Shown: positions 16,581 through 25,330, numbered from the stretch's first letter. The stretch is DNA of 32,336 nt from SAR202 cluster bacterium (GCA_030752795.1 JASMDM010000046.1:1-32336); one strand, 5' to 3'. Notes: generated from the sequence alone by a model not told the origin. Made by a program: numbers and translations.

Positions 16581-17849
16581 ATGTCACTCATCCGGTTCGT
16601 GCACACAGCCGATCTCCATCTCGATAGTCCGTTCCAGGGGATAGCCGCGTCCGTTCCAAGCATCGCAATCCGATTGCGCAACGCGACATTCGACGCCTAC
16701 GAAAAGATCATTGATCTGTGCATCGAGGAGAATGTCGATGCCCTGCTGGTCGCAGGCGACGTGTTCGACGGCAGAGATCGCAGCCTTCAGGCGCAGCTCA
16801 GGTTCGTGGCGGGACTGCAACGCCTCGACGAGGCTGGGGTCCGATCGTTCATCTGCCACGGCAATCACGACCCGCTTGACGGCTGGGACGCCAATCTCGC
16901 GTTCCCTCCAAGCGCGACCAGTTTCGGCTCCGAGGTCGAGCGTATCCCGGTGTTTCCCGATGACCCGGACCGTGTTGTCGTCTGCGGCATGAGCTACCCA
17001 ACCCGCGTGGTCAATGACAATCTCATCCCCCGCTTCGGAACGAAAGGTGCCGAGCGGGCGGCGATCGGCTTGGTCCACGCCAATGTCGGCACGGACACCG
17101 GCCACGAGGTGTACGCTCCGTGTACGTTGGGCGACCTCGAAGCGACCGGCTTTGACTACTGGGCGCTGGGTCACGTGCACACTCGGCAAGTGCTCCGCGA
17201 GAGGGACCCGGCGGTCGTGTACCCTGGCAACCCGCAGGGCAGGCACGCCAACGAAGCCGGTCCGCGGGGCGCCTATCTGGTCGAAATCTCCGACGCAGGC
17301 GCCGTGGCGCTCGAATTTCGCCCGACGGACCTGGTGCGCTGGCAGAGTCTCGAACTACGCATCGACGACATCGAGGACGAAGCTGACCTGTTCGACCGAC
17401 TGGACCAGGAGGTCGTCGCGGCGCGAGACGCGGCCGACGGGCGAGACTTGGTGATGAGACTGACGCTGACCGGTCGAGGGCCAGTGCACGGCAACTTGGT
17501 TCGTCCCGGATTCATGGAGGACGTCCAATCGCAACTCAACCAATCGTGGGCAAGCAGGCGGCCGTTCGCCTACTGCGAACGCATTGCCGATTCGACTGCT
17601 CCGACGGTGAACCGTGACGAGAGAAAGCAGGCTGAAGATTTCGTAGGCGACTTGTTGAGGTTGGTGGATGATTTCGGGAGCGATCCCGGCCAGCTTGACG
17701 ATCTGCAATCGGCGCTCGACCCGCTGTTCACGAATGCCAGGGCGGCGCGTTACTTGCGAGAATTCGTGCCCACGGACGAAGAGTTGACGCAGCTACTGAA
17801 TGCCGCTGAGGGCGTCAGTCTCGACCTTTTGCTGAAGGACGACGCGTGA
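16581..17849 (+). CDS. DNA repair exonuclease, Mre11/SbcD family (YhaO-like)
   Basis: A 422-residue calcineurin-like metallophosphoesterase acting on DNA. The phosphodiesterase motifs are complete: D11-L-H13 (FVHTADLHLDSPF), GDVFDG at 59-64, GNHDPLDG at 94-101, a histidine in LVHANVG, and GHVHTRQVL. The capping C-terminal domain (about 270-422) is less conserved. The start is ATG 16581; the open frame begins at 16461 but the extra residues are not conserved. It overlaps the following ATPase by ATGA (17846-17849), the common order for SbcD/SbcC-like pairs. The closest named relatives by architecture are YhaO and YhaN of Bacillus; the assignment rests on motifs and gene order. Confidence 0.92.
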   Translation: MSLIRFVHTADLHLDSPFQGIAASVPSIAIRLRNATFDAYEKIIDLCIEENVDALLVAGDVFDGRDRSLQAQLRFVAGLQRLDEAGVRSFICHGNHDPLDGWDANLAFPPSATSFGSEVERIPVFPDDPDRVVVCGMSYPTRVVNDNLIPRFGTKGAERAAIGLVHANVGTDTGHEVYAPCTLGDLEATGFDYWALGHVHTRQVLRERDPAVVYPGNPQGRHANEAGPRGAYLVEISDAGAVALEFRPTDLVRWQSLELRIDDIEDEADLFDRLDQEVVAARDAADGRDLVMRLTLTGRGPVHGNLVRPGFMEDVQSQLNQSWASRRPFAYCERIADSTAPTVNRDERKQAEDFVGDLLRLVDDFGSDPGQLDDLQSALDPLFTNARAARYLREFVPTDEELTQLLNAAEGVSLDLLLKDDA

Positions 17850-20800
17850 AGATCGATCGGATCTACATCGACGGGTTCGGCCACTTCCACGACGCGGACA
17901 TCGAGACAACGGGGTCGATGTCCGTCATTTCGGGAGCCAACGAGGCTGGCAAGAGCACGTTGCTGGCGTTTGTGCGAGGAGTGCTTTTCGGATTTCCGAC
18001 TGCCCGATCACGCGACTTCATACCGGCGTTGTCCGGCGGCGCGCACGGCGGTCGGATCACGATGACCGTCGACGCGGGCCAACAATACATCGCAGACAGA
18101 AAGCACGGATCCAACGGCGGGCCATTGATCCTCGCCGGGCCGCTGGGCGAGCTGCACGACAAAAACATGATGCCGTCGCTTGTAGGCCCTTCTCCTGACC
18201 TTTTCCGAACCGTATTCGCATTCAGCCTGGACGAACTCCAGGACATGAAATCGCTCAACAGCGAGGAGGTTCGTGGGCGCATCTACAGTGCCGGGGTTGG
18301 AGCGGCGAACCTGCCGTCCGCGGTCCGCGAACTCGACGCGAACAGACAAGCGATCTTCGCTCCCAGAGGTCGGACGCACAAGGTCGCGACCGTCCTGAGT
18401 GAACTTCAGGAAACTGAATCCCAGTTGGCGGAGCTTGCAGGCCAGGCTTCTGAATACGGCCGACTCACGGTGCGCCGAGAACAGGTTCGCGAGGAACTGG
18501 AGTCGATTGCAACACGCCGGGCCGAGTTGTCTTCGCGGGAAAGCGAGCTTCAGCGGATGTCGAGGGCATGGGAGGAGTGGACGCCGATCAGGCTCCGCGA
18601 AGAGCACCTTGCGACACTGCCCGAGTTCGAAAATTTCCCCGAGAGCGCCGTCGTTCGACTTGAGGGGATCGACGAACGCATCGAAGAGGCCGCGCCGGAA
18701 GTCGACAACGCACAGGCTGCGGTAGCGCGAGCCGAAGCCGAGGCAGACAAAGAAGTGCCCGACGAGGATCTGGTGTCCGAAGCGATGGAGATCGAGTCGA
18801 TCCGTCGCGGTCGAGACAGCTTCGACAGCTCGGTTCACGACCTGCCGGAGCGCGTGGCCGAGCTTGGCGCAGACAGCGAGAAGCTGGCGTCGGACCTGCG
18901 CGATCTCGGGCCAGAATGGGACGAGGCCCGCCTCGAAGAGTTCGACTCGTCGATGGTGGTTCGAGATGAAGCCGATCAGTTGCGCGAGAGGCTGGCCATC
19001 GCCGAGCAAACCATACGGGACCGAACCACAGGGCTGGAGCAGGCCCACCAAGATCACCAAGACGCCCTCAGAGCTCGCCAGGAGGCGCAAGAAACATTCG
19101 ACAGCGTCGATCAACCCGCGATGACCACGGCGACGTTGCAAGAGCAGCGACGCCACCTTCGAGCAGCAAAGCTCGTCTACCCAGAGTTGAATTCGGCTCG
19201 CCAACGCCGAGAGGACCTTGAAGGCCAGATCGACGCCGTCGCCGGGGCAAGCGATGTCGGTGACAAGACCGGCCGCAGTGCTTGGCTTCCGATCTCTCTG
19301 ATTCTCGGAGGCTTGGCAGCCGCCGCGATTGGCATCGTGATGGACGGCCAGCAGGCGGCGCTCGCCCTCGGCGTCGTGCTCGTGGTGGCTGGTGTTGGCG
19401 CTGTCTTTTGGACCCGGTCGACTCAGCCTGTCGACACCATTGGCGGTGAGGACGCTATGCAGGCTCAACGCGATGACGCCGCTTCGAAGGAGCAGGCCCT
19501 CGGTGAGAACCTCCAACGCGCAGCCGAGTTGCTCGGAATCGCCGTGGTCGATTCGCAACCGCTGGGTGAACTCGAAGAGACTCTGGACGGCATCCAGGAA
19601 AGCATTCGCCGCCACGAGGCTGCCGCCCAATCGGTGGCAGGTGCCGAACGCTTGGTTGAACGTCATGAGTCGCGTGCTGCCGAAGCCCGAGACATGCTTG
19701 AATCCGCGGAGACGTCGAACGGATCAGTCGCGGACGAGTGGCGAGGGTGGTTGACCGCCCGAGGTCTCGCCGAAACGCTGACGCCAAACACGTTCATACA
19801 GCTATTGGGACGCGTCGAGACCGCCCGAGCTCAACACGGGCCCGTGGTTCAGATGCGTGGCCGCGTTAAAGCCATCGAGCGCAACATCTCCTTGTACCGC
19901 GATCAGGTGGGCTCAGTGGCCCAGCGGCACGGGACGAGCCTTGACGGCGACGATGACAGGAAAGTGTCCATGGCCGCGGACGACCTGATTCGACGACTGG
20001 ATCAAGCACGTGCCGGCGCGCTCGCTCGCGAGAACGCCGTGAAGATGGCCGAGGACGCTCGTGAACGGCTAGAGGCGGCGCAACGACGCCTAAACAGACT
20101 CAACGTCGACAGAGACGAACTCATCGCGGCCGCCGGAGCCGCCGACGCCGAGGATCTCAGGCGCAGAGCCAGTCAGCACGAACAAAGGCGCGATGCAGAG
20201 CGACAGATCGCCGAAGATCGCGTCCACTTGCAGCGATTGTCCGTTCCGGGGCAGTCGCTGCAAGCTCTGGTCGAAACGTTGACGCAGACCTCTCTGGAAT
20301 ATCTGCGCGAGGAGCTGGCGACTGTCAAAGACGAGATCGACACGTCGGAATCTCGGCGAAGCGATCTCGACGCAGAAGGTGGGAGCCTGAAGAACGATCT
20401 CGCCCGTATGGCAACCGACGAAGCGGCGTCTGAGCTGAGAGCACGCCGCGAATCGCTATTGGCACAGCTCAAGCTCCTGGCGACCGAGTGGTCGAAGCTG
20501 ACGATCGCCGCCACGATTCTTCAGCGTACTAGACAGAAGTATGAACAGGAGCGCCAGCCGGGTGTGATCCGTCACGCGCAGGAGTTCTTCGCCTCGATCA
20601 CCGGAGGCCGATACACCCGCGTTTTCGTGCCCGCCGACCAGCCCTCGGAGGTGTTCGTTGAGTCTGCCAATGGCTCGCGGCTCGATCCGGCTCAGCTCAG
20701 CCGCGGCACGCGCGAACAGCTATACCTTGCGTTGCGCTTTGGTCTGATACGTGAGTTCGGAGAACGCGCCGAGCGGCTGCCCGTGATCGTGGACGAGGTG

Positions 20801-20965
20801 CTGGTCAACTTCGATCCGGACCGGCAGCTCAAGGCGGCGGAGGCGTTTGCCGCGCTGTCAGAGACCAACCAGGTGCTGGTGTTCACGTGCCACCCGGAGA
20901 TGGTCGACCTCTTCACGAAGGTCTCGCCAGGAGCTCAGATAATCGACCTAGACGCTCTGGCGTAG
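17846..20965 (+). CDS. SbcC/Rad50-like AAA ATPase with central membrane segments (YhaN-like)
   Basis: A 1039-residue SMC/Rad50-type ATPase, partner of the nuclease encoded immediately upstream. The N-terminal half-site carries Walker A at 30-38 (GANEAGKST) within FGHFHDADIETTG and SVISG. Two long coiled-coil arms (about 175-470 and 530-900) are rich in Glu, Arg, Ala and Leu. The C-terminal half has the ABC signature LSRGTREQLYLALRFGLI (near 947-964) and Walker B LPVIVDEVLVNFDP. Unusually for Rad50 but as in YhaN, two membrane helices lie in the middle, about 478-522 (LPISLILGGLAAAAIGIV and LALGVVLVVAGVGAVFW), where a zinc hook would be. There is no CxxC hook. The pair probably processes DNA ends at the membrane; that is inference. 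Confidence 0.9.
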   Translation: MKIDRIYIDGFGHFHDADIETTGSMSVISGANEAGKSTLLAFVRGVLFGFPTARSRDFIPALSGGAHGGRITMTVDAGQQYIADRKHGSNGGPLILAGPLGELHDKNMMPSLVGPSPDLFRTVFAFSLDELQDMKSLNSEEVRGRIYSAGVGAANLPSAVRELDANRQAIFAPRGRTHKVATVLSELQETESQLAELAGQASEYGRLTVRREQVREELESIATRRAELSSRESELQRMSRAWEEWTPIRLREEHLATLPEFENFPESAVVRLEGIDERIEEAAPEVDNAQAAVARAEAEADKEVPDEDLVSEAMEIESIRRGRDSFDSSVHDLPERVAELGADSEKLASDLRDLGPEWDEARLEEFDSSMVVRDEADQLRERLAIAEQTIRDRTTGLEQAHQDHQDALRARQEAQETFDSVDQPAMTTATLQEQRRHLRAAKLVYPELNSARQRREDLEGQIDAVAGASDVGDKTGRSAWLPISLILGGLAAAAIGIVMDGQQAALALGVVLVVAGVGAVFWTRSTQPVDTIGGEDAMQAQRDDAASKEQALGENLQRAAELLGIAVVDSQPLGELEETLDGIQESIRRHEAAAQSVAGAERLVERHESRAAEARDMLESAETSNGSVADEWRGWLTARGLAETLTPNTFIQLLGRVETARAQHGPVVQMRGRVKAIERNISLYRDQVGSVAQRHGTSLDGDDDRKVSMAADDLIRRLDQARAGALARENAVKMAEDARERLEAAQRRLNRLNVDRDELIAAAGAADAEDLRRRASQHEQRRDAERQIAEDRVHLQRLSVPGQSLQALVETLTQTSLEYLREELATVKDEIDTSESRRSDLDAEGGSLKNDLARMATDEAASELRARRESLLAQLKLLATEWSKLTIAATILQRTRQKYEQERQPGVIRHAQEFFASITGGRYTRVFVPADQPSEVFVESANGSRLDPAQLSRGTREQLYLALRFGLIREFGERAERLPVIVDEVLVNFDPDRQLKAAEAFAALSETNQVLVFTCHPEMVDLFTKVSPGAQIIDLDALA

Positions 20966-21800
20966 GGTGCACATAGTCGAACGGAATCCGGCGGGGACGG
21001 GGTGAATGTCCGCCGCGGGATTCGCGCTCGACCCGTGCTTTACCGGTGCAATCGTAGTTTTGCGACGAAGAGGTTGGCGTCCAGTTCGGTCACTTCGTCG
21101 TCATTTTGACTTTAGGTGACTGCGTGAATCAATGAGGCCCGCTTGATCCGGCCCGTCGTCACCGTCACTCGACGCCGACAATCTCCTCTCGGGCGTTGGC
21201 TTGCGGTCGTCGAGATCGAGTTTTGCGCTTGAACCGGCGTCCTTGTGCCAAGTGTCGCAGACCAGGCACGGACACGCGTCGGGGGTCACCACTAAACCCG
21301 ATGAGTGACGCGCACGATGGCGATTCGTTTACCCCTCCGTGCATTGCCCAGAGAGGTTTTCGGCGAAACGGCATCGTCGATCAGGTACAGACGCATAGGC
21401 TTTTTTGCGTGGCTGCGCCTACGGTTTACCGAAATGACACACGAAAACGAAGAATTCACGCCTGAGATTCGCGATCCGGCGATTGGTCGAATAGTCGATC
21501 TATCTCAGGATCGCGGCGGATTGGGCCGCACGTCGCGCTGTTGTGCGAAACTCGGCTGCGTTTTCATCGCCATTTGTTGCCGTACGACGTAGTGATTTCT
21601 CGGCGGTTTCGTCGTGCTGTTCTCCGAAGCGATCTATCGAGGCGCTCGGGCGGCGGCGAGGGGAATATAGTTTCGATGCGGCGGTCGGATCGGAACCGGG
21701 CGGTCGAGCATTGCGCCCGACGGCGGCGGCTCGTATCATGATCGGCGTCTGGAACTAGCAATTTCTTCCGGACGGATCATCACTTAGGAGCACATGCAAC
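20966..21800. other. 835-base stretch without a recognisable gene
   Basis: No frame here combines a start, ribosome-binding site and protein-like sequence. An imperfect GC-rich hairpin (20985-21022; AATCC/GGATT outer and GGAC/GTCC inner pairs) just after the ATPase stop may end its transcript, but lacks a T tract. A second inverted repeat, CGACGAAG (21063-21070) / CTTCGTCG (21093-21100), follows. Near 21400-21437 a segment ending GAAATGACA may be a decayed copy of the GAATGACA-type repeat. A short minus frame (21292-21101) contains CPCLVC but nothing else protein-like. The region could be a decayed gene or regulatory DNA. Confidence 0.4.
21711..21739 (+). promoter_or_regulatory. Putative promoter for the epimerase gene
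   Basis: TTGCGC (21711-21716) and TATCAT (21734-21739) are 17 bases apart, about 60 bases before the start at 21801. The -10 matches five of six consensus positions and the -35 only about half. Confidence 0.35.
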
Positions 21801-22742
21801 ATGGCCATCATGGTTACAGGCGGCACGGGGTTCATCGGCGGCAAGGTCATCTGCGAGCTCGTTGACCGCGGAGAAGACGTAGTCTGCTTCGACATGGCGC
21901 CGCCTCGAGCTAACCTGACGCCGTTGCTGGATCGGATCACGGTGTACCGGGGCGACGTCACGCAGATCTCGCACGTGATGGACGCGGCCAGCGCCAACAA
22001 CGTCCACAAGATCATCCACATGGCGGCTATGCTGGCGCCGGACACCGAGGAACGGCCGCACGCGGGGATGTTCGTGAACATACAAGGCATGAACAACATC
22101 CTCGAGGTCGCTAGATGGGTGGGCGCCGAAAGAGTCGTTTACGCGAGCTCGATCGCGGTATACGGGGTGCAGGAGCGTTTCGGGGACCGCCCGGTGATCG
22201 AAGCCGACAGCTCCGTTCCGGTGACCGTCTACGGCATGACCAAGGTCGTGAACGACTTCGTTGCCGGAAAGTACATCGACCAGTTCGGCATGGACGTGCG
22301 CGGCGTGCGAATCTGCACCGTGTTCGGCCACGGACGCGTCACGGGAATGACCGGCATGGTCGGAGGCCTGCTCGCGTCGCTGCCGGCAATCGGCAAGCCC
22401 GTCGACCTGCCGTTTTCGCCCGACGAACCCTCGGCGATGATCCACGCCGAAGACGCGGCGCAGATATTCGTCCGAGTGGCGTTGGCCGACAAGCTCAACC
22501 ACCGCACCTACAACAGCGGCGGGCACCTCGCCACCGTCGGAGACATGGCCGACGCGGTGCGCGGCTTCATCCCGGACGCCAAGATCACGACCGGCGAAAC
22601 CCGCGTCCCGCACGTCTACCTGGTCGACAACAGCCAGATGCTAGCCGACATCGGCTACGAGATGGCCCCGCTGAACGTCCGCATCCTCGAGCACATCAAC
22701 GACGCAAAGCGCGAGGCTGGGCTGCCGGAGATTGGCGGTTGA
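21801..22742 (+). CDS. NAD-dependent epimerase/dehydratase (extended SDR)
   Basis: A 313-residue extended short-chain dehydrogenase. The N-terminal NAD-binding motif is VTGGTGFIGGKV (5-16). IHMAAMLAP continues the Rossmann core. The catalytic serine lies in VVYASSIAVYG, and the Tyr-x-x-x-Lys pair is in VYGMTKVV. DVRGVRICTVFG and SAMIHAEDAAQIFVR match nucleotide-sugar epimerases and related dehydratases, though the substrate could equally be a non-nucleotide sugar or acid, since this family is broad. The start is ATG 21801 with TTAGGAG ten bases upstream. The phosphoesterase gene begins 45 bases downstream on the same strand and may be cotranscribed. Confidence 0.9.
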   Translation: MAIMVTGGTGFIGGKVICELVDRGEDVVCFDMAPPRANLTPLLDRITVYRGDVTQISHVMDAASANNVHKIIHMAAMLAPDTEERPHAGMFVNIQGMNNILEVARWVGAERVVYASSIAVYGVQERFGDRPVIEADSSVPVTVYGMTKVVNDFVAGKYIDQFGMDVRGVRICTVFGHGRVTGMTGMVGGLLASLPAIGKPVDLPFSPDEPSAMIHAEDAAQIFVRVALADKLNHRTYNSGGHLATVGDMADAVRGFIPDAKITTGETRVPHVYLVDNSQMLADIGYEMAPLNVRILEHINDAKREAGLPEIGG

Positions 22743-22787
22743 TCTGGAGGCCACAGCGCCTTGATACGCGGCGGTTGAGCCGGTAAC

Positions 22788-23339
22788 ATGTCCCGCATGC
22801 GAATTGGACTGATTAGCGACACACACATTCCCGAAGCCGGAGCGGAAATTCCGCCGCAGGTGTTCAAGGCGTTCGACGACGTGGACCTGATCCTACACGC
22901 GGGCGACATGCACATCATCGACGTTCTGGATTGGCTGGAGCCTTTGGCGCCGGTCTGGGGCGCTCGTGGCAATGGCGATCACTACGACGGCATCAACCCG
23001 AATCGACCCGGGTTGCCCGATGACCCGCGCGTCAAGGAAGTGCATACGCTTGAACTTGAAGGGCTAAGGGTCGGCCTCATCCATGGCTTCCCGCTGCCGC
23101 ACGAACTCCCTTGGCGCACGCTCGACGAGCTCCTGGACTTGCACTTCACGCGCCCCATCGACGTGGTGGTTTGCGGCGACACCCACATGGAGCGATTCGA
23201 TTGGTACGAGGGCGTCCTGATCATCAATCCGGGAAGCCCTACCCTACCCGGCCAGATCAATGCGCTGGGCACTGTCGGGTTCCTCGACATCAACGATCGC
23301 GAGGTCGTTCCGTCGATCGTGAACCTGTCAGACTACTAG
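22788..23339 (+). CDS. YfcE/MJ0936-type metallophosphoesterase
   Basis: A 183-residue single-domain phosphoesterase of the calcineurin-like YfcE group, which hydrolyses phosphodiesters with two metal ions. All metal-binding motifs are present in order: DTH (LISDTHIPEAG), GDMH (LILHAGDMHII), GNGD (ARGNGDHYDG), IHGFPLP, GDTHMERF and the closing NPGSPTLPG. The length is that of the minimal family. ATG 22788 and ATG 22797 are both possible starts (MSRMRIGLISD). The physiological substrate is unknown. The gene follows the epimerase and is convergent with the SDR gene to its right. Confidence 0.9.
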   Translation: MSRMRIGLISDTHIPEAGAEIPPQVFKAFDDVDLILHAGDMHIIDVLDWLEPLAPVWGARGNGDHYDGINPNRPGLPDDPRVKEVHTLELEGLRVGLIHGFPLPHELPWRTLDELLDLHFTRPIDVVVCGDTHMERFDWYEGVLIINPGSPTLPGQINALGTVGFLDINDREVVPSIVNLSDY

Positions 23340-23366
23340 GGCCACCGAAGTCATCTCCGACAGCAC

Positions 23367-23407
23367 CCAGCCTCGGCGAGGTCGCCCTGGACGCTGAATG
23401 AGGCTGG
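23367..23407. terminator. Possible bidirectional terminator between convergent genes
   Basis: CCAGCCTC (23367-23374) and GAGGCTGG (23400-23407) form an 8-bp inverted repeat that encloses a smaller hairpin GGCGA/TCGCC (23375-23386). It lies midway between the phosphoesterase and the convergent SDR gene. There is no T tract, so the activity is uncertain. Confidence 0.35.
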
Positions 23408-23478
23408 TCGGTCTGGCCCTGCTCCCACGAATCCATGCACTCGTCTTCTCTGTCTGCGCTGAATTTCGCGGTCCGCCC

Positions 23479-24264
23479 CTAACGCGCGTGAATCTGCTTC
23501 GTCGTGGCGTCAATGATCGAGTTGCCGCCGTCGACGATTAGCGTGGTTCCCGTTATGTACGACGAGTGTTTCGATGCGAAAAATAAGGTCGGCATCGCGA
23601 TCTCGTCGACGTGGCCCATTCGCCCGAGCAGCGATGCGGTGGTCGCCCACTCGATGTGCGCTGGATCGTCGGGAGTCGGCGCGGTGAACGGCGTTTCGAC
23701 CCAGCCAGGGCTGATCGCGTTGACGCGGATGCCGAGGGGCGCGTATTCGAGCGCCATGCTGCGCGTCATGCCTTCGAGTCCGGCTTTCATCGCGCCGTAC
23801 AGGCCGTAGTTGCCGTGAATGCTGCCGGTCGACGATATGTTGACGATCGCGCCGCCGGTCCGCTGCATTATCGGCAGAGCGTACGTTGTTGCCAGAAACG
23901 CGCTGAGGAAGTTGCCGCCCGAGACACGATCCCAGCGCTGCATCACTGAGAAGGATTCATCGACGCCCTGGTTGCGTTCGCTGCCGCCGGCGCAGTTGAC
24001 GAGAACGTTGAGCGCGCCGTATCTGCGATCGATGTCTTCGAGCAAGGCTTTGACCGCGTCATGGTCGCCTAGCTGCACCGAGTGGAACTCTGCCCGGCCG
24101 CCGAGTTCGATGATTTCCTTTCGCACAGCCTCGCCTTTGACCCGATCGCGGGCCACCATGATGACCTGCGCTCCGGCCTCGGCCAAGTGCATCGAGATGC
24201 TGCGTCCGATGCCTGAGTTTCCGCCGGTCACTAGCGCGACGGCGTCTTCGAATCCCCAGTCCAT
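23479..24264 (-). CDS. Classical SDR-family oxidoreductase
   Basis: A 261-residue NAD(P)-dependent short-chain dehydrogenase with every classical motif: the cofactor loop TGGNSGIGRSI (14-24), NVLVNCAGG (the NNAG-type motif, here NCAG), the catalytic serine in IVNISSTGS, and Tyr-x-x-x-Lys in GLYGAMKAGLEG. ISPGWVETPF and the C-terminal ITGTTLIVDGG complete the pattern. The enzyme is probably intact and active; the substrate is unknown, but hydroxy acids, sugars or alcohols fit the neighbouring dehydratase and carriers. Its first 37 codons are also present, slightly diverged, in the next unit of a tandem duplication just upstream (24404-24559). Confidence 0.93.
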   Translation of the reverse strand: MDWGFEDAVALVTGGNSGIGRSISMHLAEAGAQVIMVARDRVKGEAVRKEIIELGGRAEFHSVQLGDHDAVKALLEDIDRRYGALNVLVNCAGGSERNQGVDESFSVMQRWDRVSGGNFLSAFLATTYALPIMQRTGGAIVNISSTGSIHGNYGLYGAMKAGLEGMTRSMALEYAPLGIRVNAISPGWVETPFTAPTPDDPAHIEWATTASLLGRMGHVDEIAMPTLFFASKHSSYITGTTLIVDGGNSIIDATTKQIHAR

Positions 24265-24388
24265 GTTTTGCTCCTACATTGTGCTTGGCGGATGGTTTCC
24301 GTTAGTGCCATCGATTCGGCGACTCGGTATGACGTGGTGGCCAACGACCCGAAGGTCCGACGGTTGCGTCGCGAGCTTGCGCTGGTGA

Positions 24389-24416
24389 GGTCCTTCGACA
24401 CGCTCAAGACGAACGG
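24389..24416. repeat. Dispersed 28-base repeat, copy A
   Basis: Begins GGTCCTTCGACACGCTCA and ends GACGAACGG. It matches copies at 24686-24713 and 26714-26741 with one to three differences. The motif TTCGACAAGCTCAGGACGA is widespread in intergenic DNA of many bacteria. This copy supplies the stop codon of the SDR stub. Confidence 0.8.
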
Positions 24417-24559
24417 ATTGGGGCGGAGCTCAGCCGAGATCTGCGGCCCACCATGATGACCTGCGCTCCGGCCTCGGCCAAGTGCATTGCGATGCTGCGT
24501 CCGATACCCGAGTTTCCGCCGGTGACGAGTGCGACGGCGTCTTTGAATCCCCAGTCCAT
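24404..24559 (-). pseudogene. Dead 5' stub of a second SDR gene
   Basis: ATG 24559 opens a 51-codon frame whose first 37 residues (MDWGFKDAVALVTGGNSGIG, then RSIAMHLAEAGAQVIMV) are nearly the same as the start of the intact SDR at 24264. The remaining 14 codons run into unrelated repeat DNA and stop at 24406-24404. The Rossmann fold is cut after its second helix, so no enzyme can result. It lies in unit 2 of the tandem duplication, upstream of the intact gene, and may still be transcribed. Confidence 0.8.
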
Positions 24560-24685
24560 GGATTTGCTCCTGCGATTGTGTTTGGCGGGTGGCTTGCGGT
24601 ACGGTCACCGATTAGGCGCTTCGGTATGCCCAGGTGGCCAACGACGCGAAGGTCCAACGATTGCGTTGCGAGCTTGCGCTGGTGA

Positions 24686-24713
24686 GGTCCTTCGACACGC
24701 TCAGGACGAACGG
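24686..24713. repeat. Dispersed 28-base repeat, copy B
   Basis: Same repeat as copy A, at the equivalent place in the second tandem unit. It differs from copy A at one position (CAGGAC instead of CAAGAC). Confidence 0.8.
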
Positions 24714-24731
24714 TTCGGGGGCGAGGCTCAC

Positions 24732-24781
24732 TCGGCCTCTGCCGGTCATCCGAGCGATTGATGATGCTCGGCAGAGGCCGA
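24732..24781 (-). terminator. Long hairpin after the VOC gene
   Basis: A perfect 13-bp GC-rich inverted repeat (TCGGCCTCTGCCG at 24732-24744 with 24769-24781) encloses a further 5-bp pairing (TCATC/GATGA). It begins 30 bases after the stop of the minus-strand VOC gene. It has no T tract, so it may act as a processing or factor-dependent end rather than a classic terminator. Confidence 0.5.
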
Positions 24782-24811
24782 TGCCGGCTATACGAGAATC
24801 GAACGTCGGAC

Positions 24812-25203
24812 CTACGGCGATTGGACGAGCTCGATGAGCACGTCGTCCGGGCCTTCGATGTAGGCTAGGTGAGCGCCACAGACGATCTCGGTGCTTGGCA
24901 GGACGATTCGGACGCCTGCTTTCTCGAGGCTGTCCAGTTTTGCCGCGAGGTCGTCGACGCCGAAGCCGAAGTGCTCGAGTCCGAGGTGGTTCAGCTCTGC
25001 GTTGCCGCGCTGGTCGGACGATCCCGCTGGCGGGGACGAGATGTTGAGCCGGACCTCGCCGCCCATTTGCATGCTCACGGTGATCGTTACTGGCATGACT
25101 TCCCGCGCGCCGAGAATCTTGGCTTCGAAGTGTTTTCGTACCAAGCCGCCGACTCCTGCGGACTTGCAGCTCTGATGTGCACGTGGTCGATTGCGAATGG
25201 CAT
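24812..25203 (-). pseudogene. VOC/glyoxalase-like protein, one-base frameshift
   Basis: Two overlapping frames together give one intact vicinal-oxygen-chelate protein of about 131 residues. Frame 1 starts at ATG 25203 (MPFAIDHVHIRAASPQESAA, then WYE). Frame 2 continues KHFEAKILGAREVMPVTI and runs to the end (HLGLEHFGFGVDDLAAKLD, IEGPDDVLIELVQ). They join at the A4 tract read from 25136-25133: one more A there would give an unbroken frame. His in DHVHI, His in HFGFGV and Glu in LIELV are the likely metal ligands. Either the gene is broken, the homopolymer was undercounted, or the ribosome slips. AAGGGA precedes the start. The family includes glyoxalases, dioxygenases and epimerases; the exact type is unclear. 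Confidence 0.75.
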
Positions 25204-25330
25204 GTCTATCCCTTATCGTTTGTTGCAGTGGGACCGGCGACGGCGCCGGGTCATGGAGCCTCGGATTGCCAGTCGTTTCACAGCTTATCATCTTGATCGT
25301 CGGTCAGGCTTCGGCGTCGCGGCGTTAGCG

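Larger units (their letters stand above)
24153..24745. repeat. Tandem duplication of about 295 bases covering the SDR 5' end
   Basis: Unit 1 (24153-24447) and unit 2 (24448 to about 24745) align along their whole length with scattered substitutions and small indels; the offset drifts from 295 to 297. Each unit holds, in plus-strand order, the antisense of SDR codons 1-37, the upstream spacer, a GCTGGTGAGG segment, and a copy of the GGTCCTTCGACA repeat. The units abut directly. The divergence shows this is not a recent assembly duplicate. Confidence 0.85.

Noticed and set aside
18008-19666. A 552-codon open frame on the minus strand, opposite the Rad50-like ATPase
   Set aside because: It is a mirror of GC-rich coiled-coil codons; no start signal, no recognisable protein, and the plus-strand gene is certain.
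21101-21292. A short minus frame with CPCLVC resembling a zinc ribbon
   Set aside because: Only one cysteine pair, no second pair, no ribosome-binding site, and the rest is low-information sequence.
24389-24745. CRISPR-like repeats
   Set aside because: The repeated units are a tandem segmental duplication and dispersed repeats; there is no array of regular short repeats with unique spacers anywhere in the window.
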